Part shown: positions 1 to 6,394 of the stretch, piece after piece | How the letters are laid out: each line of letters opens with the position of its first letter | Numbering within the stretch: the first letter of the stretch is position 1 | Origin: Clostridiales bacterium | GTDB taxonomy: Bacteria; Bacillota; Clostridia; Christensenellales; Aristaeellaceae | Assembly: GCA_004556985.1 (NCBI GenBank) | Contig: SFFC01000106.1 | Coordinates: 1 to 7,232, forward strand | Length of the DNA: 7,232 nucleotides | Direction: 5' to 3' | Notes under the pieces: model-generated | Databases searched by the model: none | The model's input: the letters and a program-made list of their open reading frames with translations, nothing else | Told to the model about the DNA's origin: nothing | Position numbers and translations under genes: made by a program

Positions 1-1023
1 GAACAGCGTGATCTTGATGAGCGCGTGGAAGAGCATGTGCGACAGACCCGCCGCCAGCCCGGCCGCCGTCATCAGGCTCGCCGCCAGCACGATGTAGGAA
101 AGGTTCGACACGGTCGAATACGCCAGCCTGCGCTTGAAGTGATGCTCGCGCACGGCCATCGTCGAGCCGAAGACGATCGTGATCGACGCCAGCGCAATGG
201 CAACCGCCTGCGCCGCCGTGCCGCGCAGGAGCTGCGCGCCGACGGAAAAATATGTCATGCGGATGATCGCGAACGCGCCCGCCTTGACGACCGCCACCGC
301 GTGCAGCAGCGCCGTCACGGGCGTCGGCGCGACGGAGGCCGACGGCAGCCAGGCATGCATCGGGAACACGGCTGCCTTGACGCCGAAGCCCACGAACATG
401 CACAGATACCCCAGCTGCGTCGCGAAGGGATGCGCCGCGCCGAAAGCCTCGCCCAGCACACCGCCCATCACAAACGCGCCGCCGTTACCAAAGACCGTCA
501 CCAGCATGACGCCAATGAACGCGAGCGCCGCGCCGAAGAAGGAATACATCATATACTGATGGCCCGCGCGGATAGCCTCAGGCCGCGTGCCGTGCATGAC
601 CAGCGGCAGCGTGCTCAGCGTCAGAAACTCATAGAACACATACAGCGTCATGAGGTTCGCCGCCATGCTGATACCCAGCGTCACGCCGTAGGTGATCGTG
701 TACAGCGCGAAGAAGTGATCCTCGCCGCCCTCATGCTCCATGTATTCGAAGGCATAGAGCGTCGCCAGCGGCCAGAGGAAGGACACCAGCGCCGTAAAGA
801 CGCTGCCCACGCCATCAAGCATGAACGCGATGGGCACCGTTTTTGTCAGGTAAAACAGCGTATGCGCCTGGCCATCGCCCGAAAGCAGGCACAGGAGCAC
901 GAGCAGGGACGTGAGCAGCGTCACGCCCTCGACCGCGATCTCCCGGGCCCGGCGGGTTTTGAAGCGCACCGCCAGCATCGCCGCGCCTGCGGCGATCGGA
1001 AGAAAAACTGCAACACTCAACAT
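1..1023 (-). CDS. Third proton-channel antiporter subunit (MrpD/MrpA-N/NuoL-like), C-terminus cut by window edge
   Basis: A membrane subunit of the proton-conducting antiporter family (Pfam Proton_antipo_M type), predicted to move H+ or Na+ across the cytoplasmic membrane. The frame is open from ATG at 1023 to the left edge, giving 341 residues of an expected 480-500. AAGGAG at 1031-1036 lies 7 nt before the ATG. Visible family residues are E132 in the TM5 motif VFYEFLTLS, K216 in GFGVKAAVFP, the MHAWLPSA loop at 222-229, H241 and K247 in LLHAVAVVKAG, the RRLAYSTVSNLSY stretch near 298-310, and H333/K337 in FHALIK. The TM8 motif with His and VKAG is closer to MrpA/NuoL than to the two upstream paralogues. 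It starts 21 nt after the preceding gene and is the last gene seen in the operon. It has no TTA, CTA or TCA codon. The family call is firm; the subfamily (MrpD copy or split MrpA N-terminal module) is inference. Confidence 0.93.
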   Translation of the reverse strand, partial: MLSVAVFLPIAAGAAMLAVRFKTRRAREIAVEGVTLLTSLLVLLCLLSGDGQAHTLFYLTKTVPIAFMLDGVGSVFTALVSFLWPLATLYAFEYMEHEGGEDHFFALYTITYGVTLGISMAANLMTLYVFYEFLTLSTLPLVMHGTRPEAIRAGHQYMMYSFFGAALAFIGVMLVTVFGNGGAFVMGGVLGEAFGAAHPFATQLGYLCMFVGFGVKAAVFPMHAWLPSASVAPTPVTALLHAVAVVKAGAFAIIRMTYFSVGAQLLRGTAAQAVAIALASITIVFGSTMAVREHHFKRRLAYSTVSNLSYIVLAASLMTAAGLAAGLSHMLFHALIKITLF

Positions 1024-1044
1024 GGCTTTTCTCCTTGCCGCACA

Positions 1045-2505
1045 TCAGAGCACAGCCGAAGCGACGCTCGCAAAAGCGCTGATCAGCGGCTGCGCCAGCA
1101 CGCCCGTGAGCACGACGCCCGCCGCCAGCAGCAGCATCGGCACGAGCATCAGCCAGCCGGGCTCCTTCTTCTCCAGGGAGGCATAGTCAAAGTCGCTGCC
1201 CGGGAAGAAGCCATAGATCGTGACGGGCAGCAGATAGGCCGCCGTCAGCAGCGCGGAAACGATCAGCACGACCGGGCCGAGCACGGAGAGCGCGCCCATG
1301 CCGCTTGCCAGAGAGCCCGTCGCCAGCTGCCACTTGCTCACAAAGCCTCCCGTCGGCGGGATGCCGATCAGGCCCAGGGAGGCGATCGTCCAGCACCAGA
1401 TCGTCACAGGCATCTGCTTGCCAATGCCGCGCAGGTCGCTGACCATCGTCTTGCCGGTCTGATGAATGATCGCGCCGGCGCACAGGAAGAGCGCGTCCTT
1501 GATCGTCGAGTGGGCGAGCACATGCAGCAGCGCGCCCTCAAACGCCTCAGGCACCATGCAGGAGAGGCCGAAGAGCACATAGCTGACCTGGGAAACCGTC
1601 GAATAGGCGAGGCGCTTCTTGAGCAGCGGCTCGCGGTAGGCGAGCATCGAGCCCATGAACACCGTAATCAGCGCGAGGGTCATGAACGCCGTCTGCACCC
1701 AGGTGCCCGCGAGCGCCTTCGCGCCGACCAGGAAATACACGACGCGCACAATCGCCAGCACGCCGGCCTTCGTGATCACGCCGGAGAGCACGGCCGAGGC
1801 CGGCGCCGGCGCGACCGGATGGGCCGTGGGCAGCCAGCCGTGCATTGGGAACATGCCGGCCTTCGTGCCAAAGCCCAGGATGACCAGGAACGTCACCACG
1901 AGCAGGCCCGGGGTCACGGCGCCGGAGAGCGGCGCGACACCGCCGGGCGCAAACGTCACCGTGCCCAGGTAGTGGTTGAAGAAGAAGATGCCCATCAGAC
2001 CGAGCATCGCGCCGAAGATCGAATAGACCAGATACTTGACGCCCGCGGCGACGGCCTGCGGCGTGCGCTCATGCACGACCATCGGCACGGAGAGCAGCGT
2101 CATCAGCTCGTAGAAGACGTAGAGCGTCACCATCGAGCCGGCATAGCACTGGCCCACCAGCGCGGAGAGCACGGTCATGTAGAACGCCTGGAAGCTCGCC
2201 TCATGCGCGTCATGCTCCAGATATTCCAGCGCAAACACCGCTGCCAGCAGCCACATCGCGCACATCAGCACCGCAAAGACGCAGCCGACCGCGTCCACCT
2301 TGAGGAAGATGGAGAGCGTCGGGGTCATCTGAAGGAGCGTAACCTCCAGACCGCGCGCGCCGCACAGCGCCAGCACGGGCACAAACTCGAGCGCCAGCGC
2401 GCCGCAGCAGAGCTTCGCGCGCAGCGAACGGCTGCTGCGGGCGGCGGGCAGCAGGAAGATCAGCACACCTGCGAGCGCCGGCCAGAAAATTGCAAGAATC
2501 AGCAT
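1045..2505 (-). CDS. Second proton-channel antiporter subunit (MrpD/NuoM-like)
   Basis: A full-length 486-residue polytopic membrane protein of the proton-conducting antiporter family, about 14 hydrophobic segments by eye, the usual size. Family residues are E133 in VFYELMTLLS, K215 in GFGTKAGMFP, the loop MHGWLPTAHPVAPAPASA at 221-238, K246 in SGVITKAGVL, KRLAYSTVSQVSY at 297-309, H332 and K336 in AHSTIKDALF, and K391 in GIPPTGGFVSKWQ, which corresponds to the charged residue of broken helix TM12. An in-frame ATG at 2520 is possible, but GGAGGAG (2512-2518) lies inside those first codons and 6 nt before the ATG at 2505, so 2505 is preferred. It begins 18 nt after the mrpD stop and ends 21 nt before the next paralogue. 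With its neighbours it forms a row of three channel subunits. Function as an ion-translocating module follows from the family; the ion is not visible in sequence. Confidence 0.95.
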   Translation of the reverse strand: MLILAIFWPALAGVLIFLLPAARSSRSLRAKLCCGALALEFVPVLALCGARGLEVTLLQMTPTLSIFLKVDAVGCVFAVLMCAMWLLAAVFALEYLEHDAHEASFQAFYMTVLSALVGQCYAGSMVTLYVFYELMTLLSVPMVVHERTPQAVAAGVKYLVYSIFGAMLGLMGIFFFNHYLGTVTFAPGGVAPLSGAVTPGLLVVTFLVILGFGTKAGMFPMHGWLPTAHPVAPAPASAVLSGVITKAGVLAIVRVVYFLVGAKALAGTWVQTAFMTLALITVFMGSMLAYREPLLKKRLAYSTVSQVSYVLFGLSCMVPEAFEGALLHVLAHSTIKDALFLCAGAIIHQTGKTMVSDLRGIGKQMPVTIWCWTIASLGLIGIPPTGGFVSKWQLATGSLASGMGALSVLGPVVLIVSALLTAAYLLPVTIYGFFPGSDFDYASLEKKEPGWLMLVPMLLLAAGVVLTGVLAQPLISAFASVASAVL

Positions 2506-2510
2506 AGCAT

Positions 2511-2518
2511 TCTCCTCC
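2511..2518 (-). promoter_or_regulatory. Shine-Dalgarno site that decides the start of the second antiporter subunit
   Basis: Minus strand GGAGGAGA. It overlaps codons 1-4 of the longer reading of the gene (ATG at 2520) and is correctly spaced, 6 nt after GGAGGAG, for the ATG at 2505. Upstream of the 2520 ATG only AAGGG directly abutting the codon is found, which is too close to serve as a ribosome binding site. The protein therefore most likely starts MLILAIFWPA and lacks the extra MEENA. Confidence 0.75.
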
Positions 2519-2523
2519 ATCCC

Positions 2524-4017
2524 TTAAGCAAATCGGGCAAGTCCCGCGGCGAGCGCCGCGAGGATATCCTTGGCAAAGAAGCCGAGAACCAGGTTGAGCG
2601 CGATGAAGCCGGCGATGCCCGCCGCCGTCAGCGCCTGCGGTCTCGTGCGCACGACAGCCTTGCCGTCATGCCTCGGGGTGAACAGGTCAACTGCCGTCCC
2701 GAGGAAATACTGCGCGTTGAGCAGCGTGGAGATCGCCAACACGATCAGCGCCGCGGTCATGTGCTTGCCGCCCGCGTCAATCGCCGCCTGCGAGAGCATC
2801 AGCTTGGTCATAAAGACGCCCAGCATCGGAATACCGACCAGATTCGCTCCGCCCAGCGCAAAAGCCGAGGCCGCCAGCGGGCTCCGATAAAAGCCCCCGC
2901 GCAGGTCGGCGCGCAGATGCGTGCCGCCGCTCGCCTCGTCAAGCTCCGCAGAGGAAATGAAGAGCATCGATTTGGTCGCCGCATGCGCCGCCACATGCCA
3001 CAGCGCGCACAGCACGCCCGCCCCGGAGGCCATGCCCAGCGCCAGATAGATATAGCCGATCTGCGCCACGGACGAGTAGGCGATCATCATGCGCACGGTT
3101 CTGGCGCGCATCGCATTGATCGAGCCCATCACCATGCCGATCGCGCCGAAGACGAAGAGCACGTCGCAAACGCCCAGCGAGACGACGACGTCAAAGCCGA
3201 TCACGCGGCAGTAGACCTTGATGAGCAGGAAGATATAGCCTTTGGAGACGATGCTCGAGAGGATGGCAGAGGCCGTCGGCGTCGAGTTGGAATACGCGCC
3301 GGGCAGCCAGGTGTCAAACGGGAAGAGCGCGCTCTTCATCGACAAGCCGACCGTCATCAGCGCGACCGCCATCGTCAGCGGCTCGCGGTATTCGCCCGAG
3401 GCCGCCAGCACGGCGATGCTCTCGTGCAGGTTCTGCATCAGCAGATGGCCCGTGATGGAGTAGAGCAGCACGACGCCGATCAGGAACAGACTCGAGCCCA
3501 GCAGGTTCATGATCATGTAGCGGACGGCGGCGACGAGGCTCTTGCCGTTCTGGCGAATCATGACCAGGCCCGCCGCGGCCAGCGTATTGATCTCGATGAA
3601 AACGTAGCCTGTAAACAGGTCGTTCGTGTAGACCAGCGCCAGCAGCGAGAGCAGCGTCAGGTCGACCATGATGCAATAGATGTTGTACTTACTCGCCTCA
3701 ATCTGCAGGATGCTCCTGCCAAGGCCGCCCAGGAAGGAGAAGAGAATCACCAGGCAGAAGACCATCATCATGACGGTCTCCAGCGCGCCGGCGCGGATCT
3801 CGTTGCCCCAGGGCGCAGGAAAATGGCCCATCAGATAGACGTAGCTGTCGCCCGTTTCAAGCGTGTAGACCATCACGCAGGCCGTCATCACGGTCACCGC
3901 GCTGATGACGAAGAGCGTCATCCTCCTCGCCGCGCCGCCCTTGAGCACGGAGGTGATCACCGCGCAGATCAGCGTCAGCAGGATGCAGGCGAAGGGAAAA
4001 TTCTGAACCAACTGCAC
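2524..4017 (-). CDS. mrpD: Mrp/Mbh antiporter subunit D (first proton-channel subunit)
   Basis: A 497-residue polytopic membrane protein in the position of MrpD/MbhH, directly after mrpC. It should form one ion-translocating channel of the membrane complex. Family residues are E142 in GYVFIEINTL (TM5), K228 in GLSMKSALFPF (TM7), the loop DTWLPGAYSNSTPTASA at 235-251, K259 in SSIVSKGYIF (TM8), H341, H345 and K349 in HVAAHAATKS, and K405 in GVFMTKLML (TM12). It is more divergent than its two downstream paralogues: the usual PMH(T/G/A)WLP reads PFDTWLP here. The start is GTG at 4017, one nucleotide after the mrpC stop; AAGGAGGAGG at 4024-4033 sits 6 nt upstream and strongly supports it. The stop is TAA at 2524-2526. 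Length fits MrpD (about 490-500). The family is certain; orthology to MrpD rather than another D-type copy rests on position. Confidence 0.94.
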   Translation of the reverse strand: MQLVQNFPFACILLTLICAVITSVLKGGAARRMTLFVISAVTVMTACVMVYTLETGDSYVYLMGHFPAPWGNEIRAGALETVMMMVFCLVILFSFLGGLGRSILQIEASKYNIYCIMVDLTLLSLLALVYTNDLFTGYVFIEINTLAAAGLVMIRQNGKSLVAAVRYMIMNLLGSSLFLIGVVLLYSITGHLLMQNLHESIAVLAASGEYREPLTMAVALMTVGLSMKSALFPFDTWLPGAYSNSTPTASAILSSIVSKGYIFLLIKVYCRVIGFDVVVSLGVCDVLFVFGAIGMVMGSINAMRARTVRMMIAYSSVAQIGYIYLALGMASGAGVLCALWHVAAHAATKSMLFISSAELDEASGGTHLRADLRGGFYRSPLAASAFALGGANLVGIPMLGVFMTKLMLSQAAIDAGGKHMTAALIVLAISTLLNAQYFLGTAVDLFTPRHDGKAVVRTRPQALTAAGIAGFIALNLVLGFFAKDILAALAAGLARFA

Positions 4018-4018
4018 G

Positions 4019-4393
4019 TCAGACCTCCTCCTTTCCCGCGAGCATGACGATCTCGTCGAGGTTGAGCGTGTGATAGCGGTAGTACAGCCGCACGGACAGC
4101 GCCAGCATCAGCGCCGACACGCTGACCGAGACGACGATGCCCGTGAGCACGAGGCCTGCCGGAATCGGGTTGATGTAGGCCTCCACGCTCTGAATACCAT
4201 TTACGACGATCGGCGCCTTGCGCCCGGCGATATAGCCCTGCGACGCGAGCAGCAGATAGACCGCCGTATCCATGATGTCCATGCCGATGATCTTCTTGAT
4301 CAGGTTCTTGTTGAGCATCATCGTCGTAAAGCCGATGCAGAAGAGGATGACGGCCGCCGTCGCCTCGTAATTGGTCAAAAGACGCTCCAGCAT
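4019..4393 (-). CDS. mrpC: Mrp/Mbh antiporter subunit C (NuoK-like)
   Basis: A 124-residue NuoK-like subunit (MnhC/MbhG family) with three predicted membrane helices near 9-27, 31-54 and 77-105. It sits between the small subunits and the D-type channel in related complexes and is thought to form part of the ion path. Recognisable family stretches are NLIKKIIGMDIMDTAVYLLL at 30-49 and NPIPAGLVLTGIVVSVSVSA at 75-94, the latter matching the classic D-P-x-P-Q-A-L-V-L-T-A-I-V-I motif with Gly in place of Gln-Ala. The ATG at 4393 follows the previous stop (TGA, 4395-4397) by 1 nt and is preceded by AAGGGGG at 4403-4409. A longer frame to 4432 exists, but its extra 13 residues overlap the previous gene and are not hydrophobic, so I reject that start. 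Length is normal for the family. Confidence 0.95.
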   Translation of the reverse strand: MLERLLTNYEATAAVILFCIGFTTMMLNKNLIKKIIGMDIMDTAVYLLLASQGYIAGRKAPIVVNGIQSVEAYINPIPAGLVLTGIVVSVSVSALMLALSVRLYYRYHTLNLDEIVMLAGKEEV

Positions 4394-4394
4394 G

Positions 4395-5399
4395 TCACAG
4401 TTCCCCCTTCCTGAACACCGCATAGAACGCATACATCGTGCAGGTGACGATGAAGCCGACGCAGATATTCAGCACCAGAATCAGGCCGCTTGAGAGGATC
4501 GCGCCCGGCGTGCCCAGCGGAATGACGCTGTGCAGTCCGTTCGCGCCGGTGTAAAACGAATAGCACTTGCTCACCGCGTAGGTCAGCAGCGCGCAGAGCA
4601 CGACCCGCTGATAGGTTCTGTAGGTGAAGAAGCGTCGGATGGATTCAAAGCCGAAGGCCGTGACGTAGATCATCAGCGCCGCGCCCATGATCGCGCCGCC
4701 GGAGAAGCCGCCGCCCGGCGAGAGATGGCCGTTTAAGACCACATAGACGCCCAGCAGCAGCACGACCGGCACGAGCACCTTCGCCGCATGCTGCAGAATC
4801 GTGTCGTGATGCGGCTCATAGAAGGTATCCGAATGCGGCTGCTCGCGGATAACCCGCGCCAGCGGGCTGAACGTCTGCGAATCGGCGTCCAGGCGCAGCA
4901 GCAGCAGCACGACCATCGCCGCCGTGAAGAGCACGCTCGACTCGCCGAGCGTATCGAACGCGCGGTAATCGAGAATCATGCCGGTGACGATGTTGACCGC
5001 GCCGGTCTCCTGCAGGCCGCTCTCGATATAGCGCGCGGAGACCTCGTTGTTGGCAGGGCTCTGCGCGCTGCCGTAGTCCGGCAGGCAGGCCGCCGTATAG
5101 AGGAACAGCGCGATCATCGCCAGGCAGACCGCGACGCAGAGCACGCAGTACACGCCCCGGCCAAGCCGCCCGCTGCGGCGCTCGTTCCATTCGCGCAGGC
5201 GCGACGCCGTCTCGCGCTCCTCCTCGATCTCCGCCTCGAGCATCCGGCGGAACTCGACATCCACCGGCGCCTCCTCGCTGCAGGCGGGCTGCGTCTGGCT
5301 TTGCGCCATGCGCTCGTCAAGCGCCTCGTCGGAGGAATCGAGAAAATGCACAAGTCGCGAACGCGCCCGCAGCAGAAGATCAGGCCTCTCCCGCTTCAT
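4395..5399 (-). CDS. mrpB: MbhE-MrpB fusion protein with charged N-terminal extension
   Basis: A 334-residue protein combining two normally separate pieces. Residues 1-80 are hydrophilic and charged (a likely helical or coiled segment at 48-78, rich in Glu and Arg). Residues 82-170 look like MbhE, which equals the extreme C-terminus of MrpA: a helix at 83-104, then GAVNIVTGMILDYRAFDTLGE at 133-153 and a helix to about 168. Residues 198-334 are an MnhB/MrpB domain with four helices and the signature NGHLSPGGGFSGG at 223-235. Both parts are membrane components of the Mrp/Mbh antiporter. The ATG at 5399 is chosen because GGAGG (5408-5412) lies 8 nt upstream; it overlaps the previous gene by 20 nt. 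A frame to 5444 exists but lacks such a site. The gene ends 1 nt before mrpC. I find no stop or frameshift between the domains, so the fusion looks real. The role of the N-terminal extension is unknown. Confidence 0.9.
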   Translation of the reverse strand: MKRERPDLLLRARSRLVHFLDSSDEALDERMAQSQTQPACSEEAPVDVEFRRMLEAEIEEERETASRLREWNERRSGRLGRGVYCVLCVAVCLAMIALFLYTAACLPDYGSAQSPANNEVSARYIESGLQETGAVNIVTGMILDYRAFDTLGESSVLFTAAMVVLLLLRLDADSQTFSPLARVIREQPHSDTFYEPHHDTILQHAAKVLVPVVLLLGVYVVLNGHLSPGGGFSGGAIMGAALMIYVTAFGFESIRRFFTYRTYQRVVLCALLTYAVSKCYSFYTGANGLHSVIPLGTPGAILSSGLILVLNICVGFIVTCTMYAFYAVFRKGEL

Positions 5400-5703
5400 C
5401 GCTTTCACCTCCGCTTCTCTTCTCCTGCTCGAGCTGCCTGGCATGGCGCTCGCGCACCTGGTTGCGCGCGTCGATCGCGTGGATCTTCTTGAGCGTCAGG
5501 AAAAGCAGCAGGCTCGTGATGCCCGCGCCGACCGCCGCCTCCGTGATCGCCAGATCGGGCGACTCCAGGAGAATCCAGACGATGGACATCAGCATCGAAT
5601 AGCCCATGTAAATGACAACGCTGGTCAGAAGGCTGCGCGTCATGCACACGGCAATCGCGCAGGCGATCAGAAACACCAGAATCAGCTGAACCACACCCGT
5701 CAT
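5380..5703 (-). CDS. MbhD-like subunit (DUF4040; stand-alone piece of MrpA C-terminal region)
   Basis: A 107-residue membrane protein with three helices near 4-22, 25-47 and 54-72. The motif SPDLAITEAAVGAGITS at 48-64 (with P49, D50, E55) is typical of MbhD and of the DUF4040 segment of MrpA, where the charged residues are thought to lie on the ion path near the antiporter core. Residues 73-107 form a long charged tail, rich in Arg, Glu and Gln, beyond the usual end of the domain. The ATG at 5703 overlaps the mrpG stop in an ATGA, and a strong AAGGAGG at 5711-5717 lies 7 nt upstream. The same minus-strand frame stays open back to 6108, but that extension is antisense-like noise over mrpG. The gene replaces, together with the next one, the C-terminal half of a full-length MrpA, as in archaeal mbh and mbx operons. 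Confidence 0.92.
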   Translation of the reverse strand: MTGVVQLILVFLIACAIAVCMTRSLLTSVVIYMGYSMLMSIVWILLESPDLAITEAAVGAGITSLLLFLTLKKIHAIDARNQVRERHARQLEQEKRSGGESDEAGEA

Positions 5704-6056
5704 TGCTCTCCCTCCTTCGGCTGCGCCTGCGTCAGGGAGTCGCGCACGGTCATATACTGCTCGCGATCCTCGTTGGTCTCCACCTCCAGCCGGCACAGCA
5801 GATGGCTGGCGACCGGCGAGCTGATCCACATGAAGACGACCACCAGCACGATCTTCGCGGCCGTAAAGCCGTCCGGCGCGCTGACCGCCAGGCCCAGCAG
5901 GCACAGCCCCAGGCCCAGCGTGTCGTTGAGGGCCGAGGCATGCATCCGGTTGGCCGCATAGTGGAAGCGGAAGACGCCGAACACGCCGATGCACAGAATG
6001 ATCAGCCCCGCCGCGACCAACGCCGCGGTCAGAGCAAAGCGAATCCACGCAATCAT
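5700..6056 (-). CDS. mrpG: Mrp/Mbh antiporter subunit G
   Basis: A 118-residue protein of the MnhG/PhaG family, a small membrane subunit needed for assembly and activity of Mrp complexes. Three hydrophobic segments lie near 5-28, 44-61 and 66-88. Family signatures are GVFGVFRFHYAANRMHASA at 24-42 (the usual form is G-x-x-R-x-x-D-x-x-x-R-x-H-A) and SSPVASHLLCR at 79-89, which matches the typical P-V-x-x-H-x-x-x-R. The segment after residue 90 is charged and probably cytoplasmic. The ATG at 6056 overlaps the mrpF stop by four bases (ATGA) and GAGGAG at 6065-6070 lies 8 nt upstream. It overlaps the next gene by another ATGA. Length matches the family (about 110-125). Confidence 0.95.
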   Translation of the reverse strand: MIAWIRFALTAALVAAGLIILCIGVFGVFRFHYAANRMHASALNDTLGLGLCLLGLAVSAPDGFTAAKIVLVVVFMWISSPVASHLLCRLEVETNEDREQYMTVRDSLTQAQPKEGEQ

Positions 6057-6394
6057 TTGAACATCTCCTCTCCGCCGTCCTGCTTGCCCGAAAGCCGGGC
6101 CTCCTCATGCCTGCGCTCGCGATAGACGCCCGTGTACACCTTGCACAGCACGACCACCGCGAGGAAGCTGATCATCGCGTACACCAGCGCGACATCCGCC
6201 AGATACCCCTCGCCCAGCGCAATCACCAGCACACAGACCATCACGATGGTCAGCGTGCCAATCATGTTGACCGCCAGCACGCGGTCGGAGATGCGCGGGC
6301 CGCGAATGCACCGGATCAGGCAGAGAATGGAAAGCACGGCCAGCGCCGCCATCACCGCGACTGTCAGGCCGTGATACGCCTGCTCCACGCTCAT
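6053..6394 (-). CDS. mrpF: Mrp/Mbh antiporter subunit F
   Basis: A 113-residue protein of the MnhF/PhaF family, with three predicted membrane helices at about 9-29, 39-60 and 66-88. The signatures are RGPRISDRVLAVNMIGT at 31-47 (family pattern R-G-P-x-x-x-D-R-x-L-A) and ADVALVYAMISFLA at 66-79 (D-V-A-L-V-Y-A-x-x-x-F). It is a small structural subunit of the antiporter complex. Residues 91-113 form a charged tail. The ATG at 6394 overlaps the mrpE stop by four bases and is preceded by AAAGGGGG at 6402-6409, 7 nt away. Its own TGA overlaps the mrpG start. The family is certain; length is slightly above the usual 85-100 because of the tail. Confidence 0.95.
   Translation of the reverse strand: MSVEQAYHGLTVAVMAALAVLSILCLIRCIRGPRISDRVLAVNMIGTLTIVMVCVLVIALGEGYLADVALVYAMISFLAVVVLCKVYTGVYRERRHEEARLSGKQDGGEEMFK

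Noticed and set aside
1..4017. Local sequence similarity among the three channel genes as a recent tandem duplication
   Set aside because: The proteins share only family motifs and differ throughout, including loop and TM8 signatures, so they are old paralogues, not a recent repeat.
25..4047. Plus-strand open frame of 1340 codons
   Set aside because: It lies codon-to-codon antisense to three recognisable channel genes and runs into mrpC. Its product is dominated by Arg, His, Gln and Ala without hydrophobic pattern or domain. It is open only because the real genes avoid TTA, CTA and TCA.
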